DNA of 44,291 nucleotides from NCBI GenBank assembly GCA_041920275.1, contig JAYRSE010000036.1, positions 1 through 44,291 on the forward strand, in the 5' to 3' direction. This DNA comes from UBA12088 sp041920275. GTDB taxonomy: Bacteria; Patescibacteriota; Minisyncoccia; Phycocordibacterales; UBA12088. Below are positions 34,358 to 40,831 of the stretch, one piece after another. The position numbers and the translations under genes are program-made. Under the pieces are notes generated by a model. That model was not told where the DNA came from, did no database searches, and saw nothing but the letters and a program-made list of their open reading frames with translations. Position 1 is the first letter of the stretch; each line of letters begins with the position of its first letter.

Positions 34358-34384
34358 GAAGTTTCAATTGTACCGAGGCACCGA

Positions 34385-36541
34385 CTATGCCACTCCGCGC
34401 GCTTTCTTGATCTCCGCTTCGACGTTGGGCGGGACGACCGCATAGTGATCGAACTCCATGGTCATCTGGCCACGCCCTTCAGTCATACTGCGCAACGTGG
34501 TCGTGTAGCCGAACATTTCCGAGAGCGGCACCTTCGCATGGATGGTGCGCATGTCGACCCCGCGCGGCTCCATACCCTCAATCTGCCCACGCTTCGACGC
34601 AAGGTGTCCGTTTATGTCACCCATGAACTTTTCGGGCACCACCACCTCCACCCGCATCACCGGCTCCAAGAGCACCGCACCGGCGCGGCGCGCCGCATCC
34701 TGGAACGCTTGGCTTCCGGCAAGTTTGAAGGCGATCTCGCTCGAGTCGACATCGTGGTACGAACCGAAGATGAGGTCGACCGATACATCCACCATCGGGA
34801 AGCTTGCGACGATACCCTGCCCCATCGCTTCACGGACACCCTTCACCACCGCCGGAATGAACTCCTGCGGAATGATGCCACCCTTGATGCTGTCGATGAA
34901 CTCGAAGTGATCTTCGCGCGTGACGTTCTTCGGGATCTTTGCACCCTCCTCGATCGGCTGAAGCGGCTTAACGCGAAGCTTCACGTGACCGTACTGACCG
35001 CGACCACCCGTCTGCTTGATGTACTTGCATTCCGCCTCCGCCTCTTTTTGGATCGTCTCACGGTACGCGACCTGCGGACGGCCGATGTTCGCCTCGACCT
35101 TGAACTCCCGCTTCATGCGGTCGACCAAAATGTCGAGATGCAGCTCACCCATACCCGAAATGATCGTTTCATTCGTCTCCTGGTCGCTTTCGACACGGAA
35201 GGTCGGGTCCTCATCGGCAAGCTTGCGCAGTGCGAGACCCATCTTCTCTTGGTCCTGCTTGGTCTTCGGCTCGATGCGCACCGACACGACCGGTTCCGGG
35301 AAGTGGATCTGCTCGAGCACGATCGGCGCGTTCTCGTCACATAACGTGTGCGAAGTCTTTGTCTCCTTGAGACCTACAGCAGCGGCGATCTCTCCCGCAA
35401 AAACCTGCTGCACATCCTCGCGCTTGTCCGCCTGCAAGCGCACGATGCGCCCGACACGCTCTTTGTTGCCGGTCGCACTGTTGTACACGTAGCTGCCCGC
35501 CTCGAGCGTGCCCGAGTAGACACGGAAGAAGGTGAGCGAACCGACGAACGGATCGGTCTGGAGCTTGAACGCGAGCGCGCAGAACGGCTCTTCATCGGAC
35601 GGCTTGCGCTCGATCTCTTCTTCCGTTTTCGGGTTGATACCCTTCACCGCCGGCATGTCGAGCGGAGAAGGAAGGAGGTCGACGACTCCGTCGAGCACCG
35701 CCTGAACACCCTTATTGCGCAATGCGGTACCGCAGTACACCGGGAAGATCGCATTTGCGATGACCGCCTTGCGCAACACGCGCATGAGGTCCTCGACCGA
35801 GGGCTCCGTGCCTTCGAAATACGCATTCATCATCTCTTCGTCATGCTCGACGATACGCTCGATGAGTTCGGCGCGGTACTTTTCGACATCCTCCTTCAGA
35901 TTGTCGGGTATGGCGGTGTCCTTGGTGACCACCTCACCCATCTTGCCTTCATAGATATAGCGTGTGCGGGTAAGCAGGTCCACCTGACCCTCGAATGCAT
36001 CTTCTTCTCCGATGGGAAGCTGCATACGCACCGCTTTTTTCGAAAGACGAGCGAGGATCGAGGCGTAGCTGCGCTCGAACGATGCGCCGGTACGATCGAG
36101 CTTGTTGATGAAACAGATACGGGGTACGTTCGCGTCATCCGCGTAACGCCAGTTCGTCTCGGACTGCGGCTCGACACCGGCCACACCGTCGAAGACGACG
36201 ACCGCGCCGTCGAGCACACGCATCGAACGCTGCACCTCCGCGGTGAAGTCGATGTGTCCCGGAGTGTCAATGATGTTGAAACGAGTTTTTTTCTTGGGAT
36301 CCTTGGGGTCATCACCGACCTTGGTCCAGAAACAGGTGATGGCGGCCGAGGTGATGGTGATGCCGCGTTCACGCTCTTGCTCCATCCAGTCGGTTACGGT
36401 CGCCCCTTCGTGCACTTCTCCGATCTTGTGGCTCATACCGGTATAAAAGAGAATGCGCTCGGACGTCGTTGTCTTGCCCGCATCGATGTGGGCGATGATG
36501 CCGAAATTGCGTACTTTCTCAAGCGGATAATCTCGTTGCAT
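34385..36541 (-). CDS. fusA: Elongation factor G
   Basis: 718 residues. EF-G is the GTPase that drives ribosomal translocation and, with RRF, recycling. GTPase motifs: G1 AHIDAGKTT at 17-25, switch region ITSAAITCFW, G3 DTPGHIDF, G4 NKLDRTG. Domain IV (KQTGGRGQYGHVKL) and domain V (GYTTTLRSMTEGRG) are complete and the length is normal. It follows rpsL and rpsG in the usual str order, but a terminator and a strong own promoter separate it from rpsG. tuf, normally next, is absent; the downstream neighbour is the toxin-antitoxin pair. No Shine-Dalgarno before the ATG. Confidence 0.98.
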   Translation of the reverse strand: MQRDYPLEKVRNFGIIAHIDAGKTTTSERILFYTGMSHKIGEVHEGATVTDWMEQERERGITITSAAITCFWTKVGDDPKDPKKKTRFNIIDTPGHIDFTAEVQRSMRVLDGAVVVFDGVAGVEPQSETNWRYADDANVPRICFINKLDRTGASFERSYASILARLSKKAVRMQLPIGEEDAFEGQVDLLTRTRYIYEGKMGEVVTKDTAIPDNLKEDVEKYRAELIERIVEHDEEMMNAYFEGTEPSVEDLMRVLRKAVIANAIFPVYCGTALRNKGVQAVLDGVVDLLPSPLDMPAVKGINPKTEEEIERKPSDEEPFCALAFKLQTDPFVGSLTFFRVYSGTLEAGSYVYNSATGNKERVGRIVRLQADKREDVQQVFAGEIAAAVGLKETKTSHTLCDENAPIVLEQIHFPEPVVSVRIEPKTKQDQEKMGLALRKLADEDPTFRVESDQETNETIISGMGELHLDILVDRMKREFKVEANIGRPQVAYRETIQKEAEAECKYIKQTGGRGQYGHVKLRVKPLQPIEEGAKIPKNVTREDHFEFIDSIKGGIIPQEFIPAVVKGVREAMGQGIVASFPMVDVSVDLIFGSYHDVDSSEIAFKLAGSQAFQDAARRAGAVLLEPVMRVEVVVPEKFMGDINGHLASKRGQIEGMEPRGVDMRTIHAKVPLSEMFGYTTTLRSMTEGRGQMTMEFDHYAVVPPNVEAEIKKARGVA

Positions 36542-36588
36542 ACTGGATGTTTGCTACTGAATAAAAAACGCGCATCGCGCTTATTCAC

Positions 36589-36617
36589 ACTATACAGGCA
36601 AATGCGCAGCTTGACAA
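36589..36617 (-). promoter_or_regulatory. Sigma-70-type promoter of fusA
   Basis: Minus strand -35 TTGTCA (36612-36617), a 17-base spacer and -10 TATAGT (36589-36594). The leader of about 40 bases before the ATG at 36541 includes a GCGC-GAT-GCGC hairpin followed by six T residues, which could act as an attenuator. Confidence 0.75.
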
Positions 36618-36682
36618 ACATCCCGACGTCGGACACCGTCGCTTGCACAGACCGGGTCATCGAAAGGCACGCGGAGTCGAGT

Positions 36683-36710
36683 AAAAGAAAACCCCTGACG
36701 GGGCTTCTTT
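36683..36710 (-). terminator. Intrinsic terminator after rpsG
   Basis: Directly after the rpsG stop the minus strand forms a CCCC/GGGG stem with loop GTCA, extended by partly paired AAGAA/TTCTT, and then TTTTCTTTT. It uncouples rpsL-rpsG from fusA. Confidence 0.75.
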
Positions 36711-36712
36711 GG

Positions 36713-37183
36713 CTACCATGCAAAGTGCGCAAATGCTTTGTTGGCATCTGCCATGCGATGCGTCTCCTCTTTCTTTTTGAACGCGCTACCTTCATTGCGA
36801 GATGCAGCGAGTATCTCTTGTGCATAGAACGTGGATGAGGGACCACCGCTCTTCGAGCGAGCCGCAGAAATAATCCACCGCATGGCAAGCGCCTGACGAC
36901 GCGCGGGACGCACCTCAACGGGGACTTGGTAGTTGGCGCCACCCACCCGACGGGACCGCACTTCGACCGCGGGTCCGACATTGCGGATCGCCTCTTCGAA
37001 TACGGCCAGGGGATCCTCCACATTCGCGAGCTTCTTGATCTCTTCGAACGCACCGTAGACGACCCCGCGCGCGGTCTCCTTTTTGCCGTCGAGCATCACG
37101 TTGTTGATGAACTTCTCGACAAGGGCGCTGCCGTAACGCGCATCAGGTCGTACGAGGATCTTTTTCTTTATCGGTCGTCGCAT
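36713..37183 (-). CDS. rpsG: 30S ribosomal protein S7
   Basis: 156 residues, the normal bacterial length. S7 nucleates assembly of the 30S head by binding the 3' domain of 16S rRNA. It begins MRRPIKKKILVRPDARYGS, has KFINNVMLDGKK, RSRRVGGANYQVPVEV and the C-terminal RMADANKAFAHFAW. It is 23 bases downstream of rpsL and co-transcribed with it. No Shine-Dalgarno is seen before the ATG. It is followed at once by a terminator. Confidence 0.98.
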   Translation of the reverse strand: MRRPIKKKILVRPDARYGSALVEKFINNVMLDGKKETARGVVYGAFEEIKKLANVEDPLAVFEEAIRNVGPAVEVRSRRVGGANYQVPVEVRPARRQALAMRWIISAARSKSGGPSSTFYAQEILAASRNEGSAFKKKEETHRMADANKAFAHFAW

Positions 37184-37206
37184 ACAAGTAAAAAGGATGG
37201 GTTAGA

Positions 37207-37620
37207 TTACTTTGCCTTCGGCTTCTTCGCGCCATAGAGGGAACGGCCCTGCTTGCGCTTGTCCACTCCGGTCGCATCGAGCTTACCGCGAACGATGGTG
37301 TAGCGGATGTTGACGTCCTTCACGCGACCACCGCGCACCAGCACCACCGAGTGTTCCTGCAGGCTGTGGCCCATGCCGGGGATGTACGCGGAAACCTCTT
37401 CACCGTTGGTCAACCGTACACGAGCGTACTTTCGAATGGCCGAGTTCGGCTTACGCGGGGTCTTGGTCGTCACCTTCACACAGACACCACGCTTGAAAGG
37501 AGCCGGGTAGAAGGTCGGCTTGTTCTTGAGTGTATTGAAACCCTTGGCAAGCGCAGGCACCTTCGACTTGCGGGTCTTGTCCTTACGAGGTTTCTTTACC
37601 AGTTGATTGATCGTTGGCAT
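37207..37620 (-). CDS. rpsL: 30S ribosomal protein S12
   Basis: 137 residues. S12 lies at the decoding centre and controls accuracy. It begins MPTINQLVKKPR, has the 10-13 residue insertion found in many non-enteric S12 proteins, KTPRKPNSAIRK, YIPGMGHSLQEHSVVLVRGG and RYTIVRGKLDATGV. Relative to E. coli, the LPGV stretch after RVKD is replaced by a one-residue-shorter VN sequence. It is first gene of the rpsL-rpsG unit. A leader of 38 bases carries a hairpin just before the ATG. Confidence 0.98.
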   Translation of the reverse strand: MPTINQLVKKPRKDKTRKSKVPALAKGFNTLKNKPTFYPAPFKRGVCVKVTTKTPRKPNSAIRKYARVRLTNGEEVSAYIPGMGHSLQEHSVVLVRGGRVKDVNIRYTIVRGKLDATGVDKRKQGRSLYGAKKPKAK

Positions 37621-37631
37621 ATCGATTGTTC

Positions 37632-37644
37632 CGCCGAAACGGCG
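37632..37644 (-). promoter_or_regulatory. Hairpin in the rpsL leader, next to the start codon
   Basis: The minus strand reads CGCCG, TTT, CGGCG, a perfect 5-bp stem with a three-base loop, followed by GAACAATCGAT and the ATG at 37620. It could regulate translation of the ribosomal protein transcript. There is no canonical Shine-Dalgarno. Confidence 0.45.
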
Positions 37645-37658
37645 ATAGGTGCTACTCT

Positions 37659-37664
37659 ACTATA
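37659..37664 (-). promoter_or_regulatory. -10 box TATAGT of the rpsL-rpsG operon
   Basis: TATAGT, the same hexamer as the fusA promoter, lies 38 bases upstream of the rpsL ATG. A -35 at the right distance is not convincing. Confidence 0.45.
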
Positions 37665-37729
37665 TACCCGTTCGTTTTGCAAGCTTTACACGGCTTTCGC
37701 ACGACTTTTTCCGCTCGACTTACTCCGGA

Positions 37730-38803
37730 CTACGCTTTCCGTGCACCCCGCTCAAGGAATGCGAGCACCAGCTCGTTCGTGCGCTGGAGGGATACGTAGC
37801 GATAGAGCACCTCCGGCTCCACATCCGGGTGATGTTCCCGAAGGTGGGCGACTTCCCGGAGAACCTTGTCATGTTCCGGCGTTATCTCCTCTTTTTTGGC
37901 AATTTCGGTGAGGATCACCTGCACTTTCGCCCGCTTTTCGGCATCAGGTCGCCACTCGTTGCGCAGGTCGTCGATCCCTTTGCCGATCGTTTCCAAATAC
38001 TCCTCCTCACTGAACCCCGCACGCGCCAGTCGCTCTCTGAATGTCGACACCATGTGCTCCAACTCACTGTCGGTGAGGACGGAGGGTACCTCAAGGGAAG
38101 TTTTTTCGAGAATGGCGGAAATGATCCCCAGGCGACGCTTTTCCCGCGACTTCTCGCGCTTGTCGAGTCGCAACCCTTTGGCGATCTTATCTTTCAAGTC
38201 GGCAAGATCGACGAAATCACCGAGCGAGCGAGCGAACGCGTCGTCCGGCTCCGGAAGTTCTTCTTTGGGCGTCTCTCCCGCCCCGCCTTTCGCTCGATCC
38301 GTCAGCATGCCTTGCAATCGTTTGACTTCTGCGATCACTTCCTCCTCGGTACCATCGACCGTCTCCGGATCCTCATGGTCCGCGACCACCTTCTCTGCGA
38401 TCTCGGCATACGCAGGCAATGTGACCTCAGGGTACTTCGCCACCTCGATAACGAAACCGATCGGTTCGTCGTGCGCAAGCGAGGTGACCGTGATCTTCGG
38501 ACGGCCAACCACATCAAGATCGCGCTCCCGCACAATGGCGGCATACGCTTCGGACAACGCTCGGTCTGCGGACTCCTCCAAGATCTTCCGTTCCCCTACC
38601 TGAGCACGGACCGTTTCTTCAGGCACATGCCCTCGACGAAAACCGGGGAGTTCGTACTCGCGGACAAACTCGCGCATGACGCGCCTTTCGCTCGCGAGCA
38701 ACGCGCTGACCGGAACGGTACCCTCGATCCGCAGTATTGAACCTGGTCGCGGCTCGACTGTCACCTTTTCGAATTTCTCAACTTGTGGAACGTTCTTTGT
38801 CAT
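37730..38803 (-). CDS. tig: Trigger factor lacking the peptidyl-prolyl isomerase domain
   Basis: 357 residues against about 430 in canonical trigger factor, the ribosome-bound chaperone for nascent chains. The N-terminal ribosome-binding domain is intact, with the docking loop GFRRGHVP at 54-61 and the end of that domain at YPEVTLPAYAE (124-134). Then only a short acidic linker leads to LPEPDDAFARSLGDFVDL and the helical C-terminal chaperone domain. The FKBP-type isomerase domain (about 90 residues) is absent with no frame break. The ORF is open far upstream, but a TTGCGA-17-TATGCT promoter ends eight bases before MTKNVPQ, which fixes the start at 38803. Confidence 0.9.
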   Translation of the reverse strand: MTKNVPQVEKFEKVTVEPRPGSILRIEGTVPVSALLASERRVMREFVREYELPGFRRGHVPEETVRAQVGERKILEESADRALSEAYAAIVRERDLDVVGRPKITVTSLAHDEPIGFVIEVAKYPEVTLPAYAEIAEKVVADHEDPETVDGTEEEVIAEVKRLQGMLTDRAKGGAGETPKEELPEPDDAFARSLGDFVDLADLKDKIAKGLRLDKREKSREKRRLGIISAILEKTSLEVPSVLTDSELEHMVSTFRERLARAGFSEEEYLETIGKGIDDLRNEWRPDAEKRAKVQVILTEIAKKEEITPEHDKVLREVAHLREHHPDVEPEVLYRYVSLQRTNELVLAFLERGARKA

Positions 38804-38811
38804 ACCGAAAG

Positions 38812-38840
38812 AGCATAGCCCGAAATTCAAAAATTCGCAA
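38812..38840 (-). promoter_or_regulatory. Leaderless promoter of tig
   Basis: Minus strand -35 TTGCGA (38835-38840), exactly 17 bases, -10 TATGCT (38812-38817), then eight bases to the ATG at 38803. Transcription should begin at or within a few bases of the start codon. Confidence 0.72.
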
Positions 38841-39022
38841 CACGATCGATAGTGCTTGCTCACACGCTCCACACTCTCTTTTGAGAGAGATCGAGCGAAG
38901 TCAACGTGTCCGGGCGGGAGACTCGGACTTGTGCAAACGCCCAGGAGTGGTCTCTCGACAAAACAACCTTGACGAAGCGATGTTTTGAAGATGGCCGAGC
39001 AGGTACGACCGAAAAAGGAACG
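38841..39022. other. Intergenic region upstream of tig, no gene recognised
   Basis: About 180 bases between the tig promoter and the terminator of the 39075 gene. It holds a small CTCTC-AAAA-GAGAG hairpin and some AAAACA/TGTTTT symmetry. No tRNA or other known RNA was recognised and ORFs here lack coding character. Confidence 0.4.
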
Positions 39023-39051
39023 GGAACGGCCGCTCAGCGGCGGCCGTCCCT
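39023..39051 (-). terminator. Strong intrinsic terminator downstream of the 39075 gene
   Basis: GGGAACGGCCGC (39023-39034) pairs with GCGGCCGTCCC (39041-39051). On the minus strand the stem is followed by GTTCCTTTTT. It ends the two-gene envelope operon 40109-39075. Confidence 0.82.
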
Positions 39052-39074
39052 TGCTTGGTATCGTACGATGCGAC

Positions 39075-39407
39075 TCACTCGGCAACCATGGCATTGAGGT
39101 CCGCCTCAAGCGCATTCAGATCCTCATCGATCGTATCGAGTCGGATCAATGCCACAGACGTGTTCAACGCGGCGGCATCTTCATCGGTGCCGGGTCGCGA
39201 AACGGCGGAAAGCTCCTCCTCGGTGAGCGTGTTCCCCTTTTGCGGAGCACCGCCCAGGTCCGTCTCGCTCGCCTTTTTCGCCCACAGGTACATCAGGGCG
39301 AGAACGACCACGATGATTGCCACGACGACCATAGCGGCCATGTTCCGAGAGAGACGCGGCGCATGCTCCGTTTCTTGGGTGATCGTGTTCAAATCTTCAG
39401 GATTCAT
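39075..39407 (-). CDS. Small single-pass membrane protein, unknown
   Basis: 110 residues. A short N-terminal cytoplasmic segment is followed by a transmembrane helix at about 23-43 (MAAMVVVAIIVVVLALMYLW), an acidic linker containing SRPGTDEDAAALN, and a C-terminal amphipathic helix (IRLDTIDEDLNALEADLNAMVAE) that could form a coiled coil. I do not recognise the family. It lies 27 bases downstream of the secreted coiled-coil gene and ends at a strong terminator, so the two are probably one operon. A physical link between the two helical parts is conceivable. Confidence 0.7.
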   Translation of the reverse strand: MNPEDLNTITQETEHAPRLSRNMAAMVVVAIIVVVLALMYLWAKKASETDLGGAPQKGNTLTEEELSAVSRPGTDEDAAALNTSVALIRLDTIDEDLNALEADLNAMVAE

Positions 39408-39434
39408 ACGGGTAAGGTACGTTAATCAATAAAA

Positions 39435-40109
39435 CTATTTCGTCGCGGGAACACCATTTCTACTCAACACCGTGACAACCTCGATGAGGATGTCACGGGA
39501 AGCGGACAACTGTTCGTATACAATACTTGACGCTTTCCGCACATCCGGATACAGCGAGAGGGGGTTGCTCGCCTGCATCATGAGACCGCTAAGGTTCGAG
39601 AACATTGCAATGTCTCCGCGCGTATCCGAGAGTATCGTTCGGACATCTTGGAGCTGTGTATTCACCTCTTCCATCAAGATGCTCTGCTCTTCCGCAATAC
39701 GGTAGGCGAGGCGCTCCGCATCCGAGGTGGCGACCAAGAGACCTTCGAGCGCGGACTCCATCTTTGCCGATGCGCTGACAATGTGTCGATTGAGCTGCTC
39801 CTGCTGGGCGGTGTTCAGTTTCGCGGTCGGAGGGCCGTTCTTTGTGACATTCTCAAGGAACGAGGATTCGACTTTGCGCACAGCATCACGACGCGCGGGA
39901 AGACCTTGGTACATGGTCCTCCAATTCGAACCACCGGCCACATCGCCTTGCTGTCCGGCACCGCCGACCGCCCCCGCAGCGGCGGCCGCCAAGGAGAGAT
40001 CCTCCTCTTCGGCACCGACAGGCATTGTGTACAAGAAAAAAGAAACGATGCAGAGCGACATGCATACGAGCATCCACGTCGAACCCGCAAGTGAAGTGGT
40101 ACGATTCAT
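39435..40109 (-). CDS. Exported coiled-coil protein, unknown
   Basis: 224 residues. A signal peptide or N-terminal anchor covers MNRTTSLAGSTWMLVCMSLC and continues hydrophobic to MPVGAEEED. After an Ala/Gly-rich stretch come long helices: RRDAVRKVESSFLENV, QQEQLNRHIVSASAKMESALEG, YRIAEEQSILMEEVNTQLQDV, and a C-terminal helix ending VLSRNGVPATK. No known family is recognised. The start is at 40109 because the ORF upstream (to 40205) has no leader-peptide logic. A TGCTATACT promoter at 40190 gives a leader of about 75 bases. Probably operonic with the 39075 gene. Confidence 0.72.
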   Translation of the reverse strand: MNRTTSLAGSTWMLVCMSLCIVSFFLYTMPVGAEEEDLSLAAAAAGAVGGAGQQGDVAGGSNWRTMYQGLPARRDAVRKVESSFLENVTKNGPPTAKLNTAQQEQLNRHIVSASAKMESALEGLLVATSDAERLAYRIAEEQSILMEEVNTQLQDVRTILSDTRGDIAMFSNLSGLMMQASNPLSLYPDVRKASSIVYEQLSASRDILIEVVTVLSRNGVPATK

Positions 40110-40189
40110 AGTGTATGGTTGGCTTGATAAAAAATAAAACTGACTGATAAGAAAGACCTCCGATACGTGTCCGGACATTGCTTTGTTCC

Positions 40190-40198
40190 AGTATAGCA
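40190..40198 (-). promoter_or_regulatory. Extended -10 TGCTATACT of the envelope operon, adjoining the ppa terminator
   Basis: TATACT at 40190-40195, preceded by TGC. The -35 region would fall inside the ppa terminator stem (40198-40226), so the two elements share sequence. Confidence 0.6.
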
Positions 40199-40226
40199 AA
40201 CACACCCCCTTGCAAGGGGTGTGTTT
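40198..40226 (-). terminator. Intrinsic terminator hairpin of ppa
   Basis: AAACACACCCC (40198-40208) and GGGGTGTGTTT (40216-40226) form a perfect 11-bp stem with loop CTTGCAA. The T-run is only three bases, so termination may be leaky. It lies 26 bases after the ppa stop. Confidence 0.68.
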
Positions 40227-40252
40227 GTGTCGACACAGTGGATATCTTCCGC

Positions 40253-40795
40253 CTATGACGAGGTGCCGAACTTTTCAGCGTAGAGCGCGATCGCCTGCTC
40301 GACGATACGCAGCGCCTCCTCGCGCCCCTTGTACCCATGCAGCTCGACGGGCGCCGGCTTGCCCTTGAGCGCTTTATAGGTCTCGAAAAAATGCTCGTAC
40401 TCCTTCAGGTTGTGCTTGTTCAGGTCCGCAAGGTCCTGCACATCGTCCCATCGCTTATCTCCGGCGGGGACCGCGAGTATCTTCATATCGGAATCGCCAT
40501 CGTCCACCATATCGAGCACGGCGACCGGTCTCACCGGCACCAAGATGCCCGGATGAAGCGGGAACGTGGTGAGTACGACCACATCGAGCGGATCGTTGTC
40601 GAGCCAGTAGGTTTGCGGCGCGAAACCGTAATCGAACGGGTACGGTGCCGCGGAATAGTTCGCGCGGTCAAGTGCGATCAGGCCCGTTTCCTTGTCGATC
40701 TCGTACTTGTTGTAAGAACCTTTGGGTATCTCGATGATCGCGTTGATGATCTTCGGCGCATCGTCGCCGAGTGAAACGCCATGCCACAGATTCAT
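40253..40795 (-). CDS. ppa: Inorganic pyrophosphatase (family I)
   Basis: 180 residues, the normal size for the soluble Mg-dependent enzyme that hydrolyses pyrophosphate from nucleotide-sugar, aminoacyl-tRNA and nucleic acid synthesis. Metal- and substrate-binding residues are visible in IEIPKGSYNKYEID, YPFDYGFAPQTY, the DNDPLDVVVL signature and VPAGDKRWDDV. It lies 36 bases downstream of nusA and is probably read through from it; a TAATTT box 11 bases before the ATG is a possible own promoter. It ends in a hairpin terminator. Confidence 0.97.
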   Translation of the reverse strand: MNLWHGVSLGDDAPKIINAIIEIPKGSYNKYEIDKETGLIALDRANYSAAPYPFDYGFAPQTYWLDNDPLDVVVLTTFPLHPGILVPVRPVAVLDMVDDGDSDMKILAVPAGDKRWDDVQDLADLNKHNLKEYEHFFETYKALKGKPAPVELHGYKGREEALRIVEQAIALYAEKFGTSS

Positions 40796-40831
40796 AGTAC
40801 GTTTGAAAATTATTTGGTAACAACGTGTCCG

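Noticed and set aside
34115..34384. Possible RNase P, SRP or tmRNA gene downstream of fusA
   Set aside because: The conserved core sequences of these RNAs were not found; the region is too short for RNase P RNA or tmRNA.
38869..39000. Possible tRNA-like pairing (GAGAC/GTCTC) upstream of tig
   Set aside because: No complete cloverleaf, acceptor stem or T-loop sequence could be formed.
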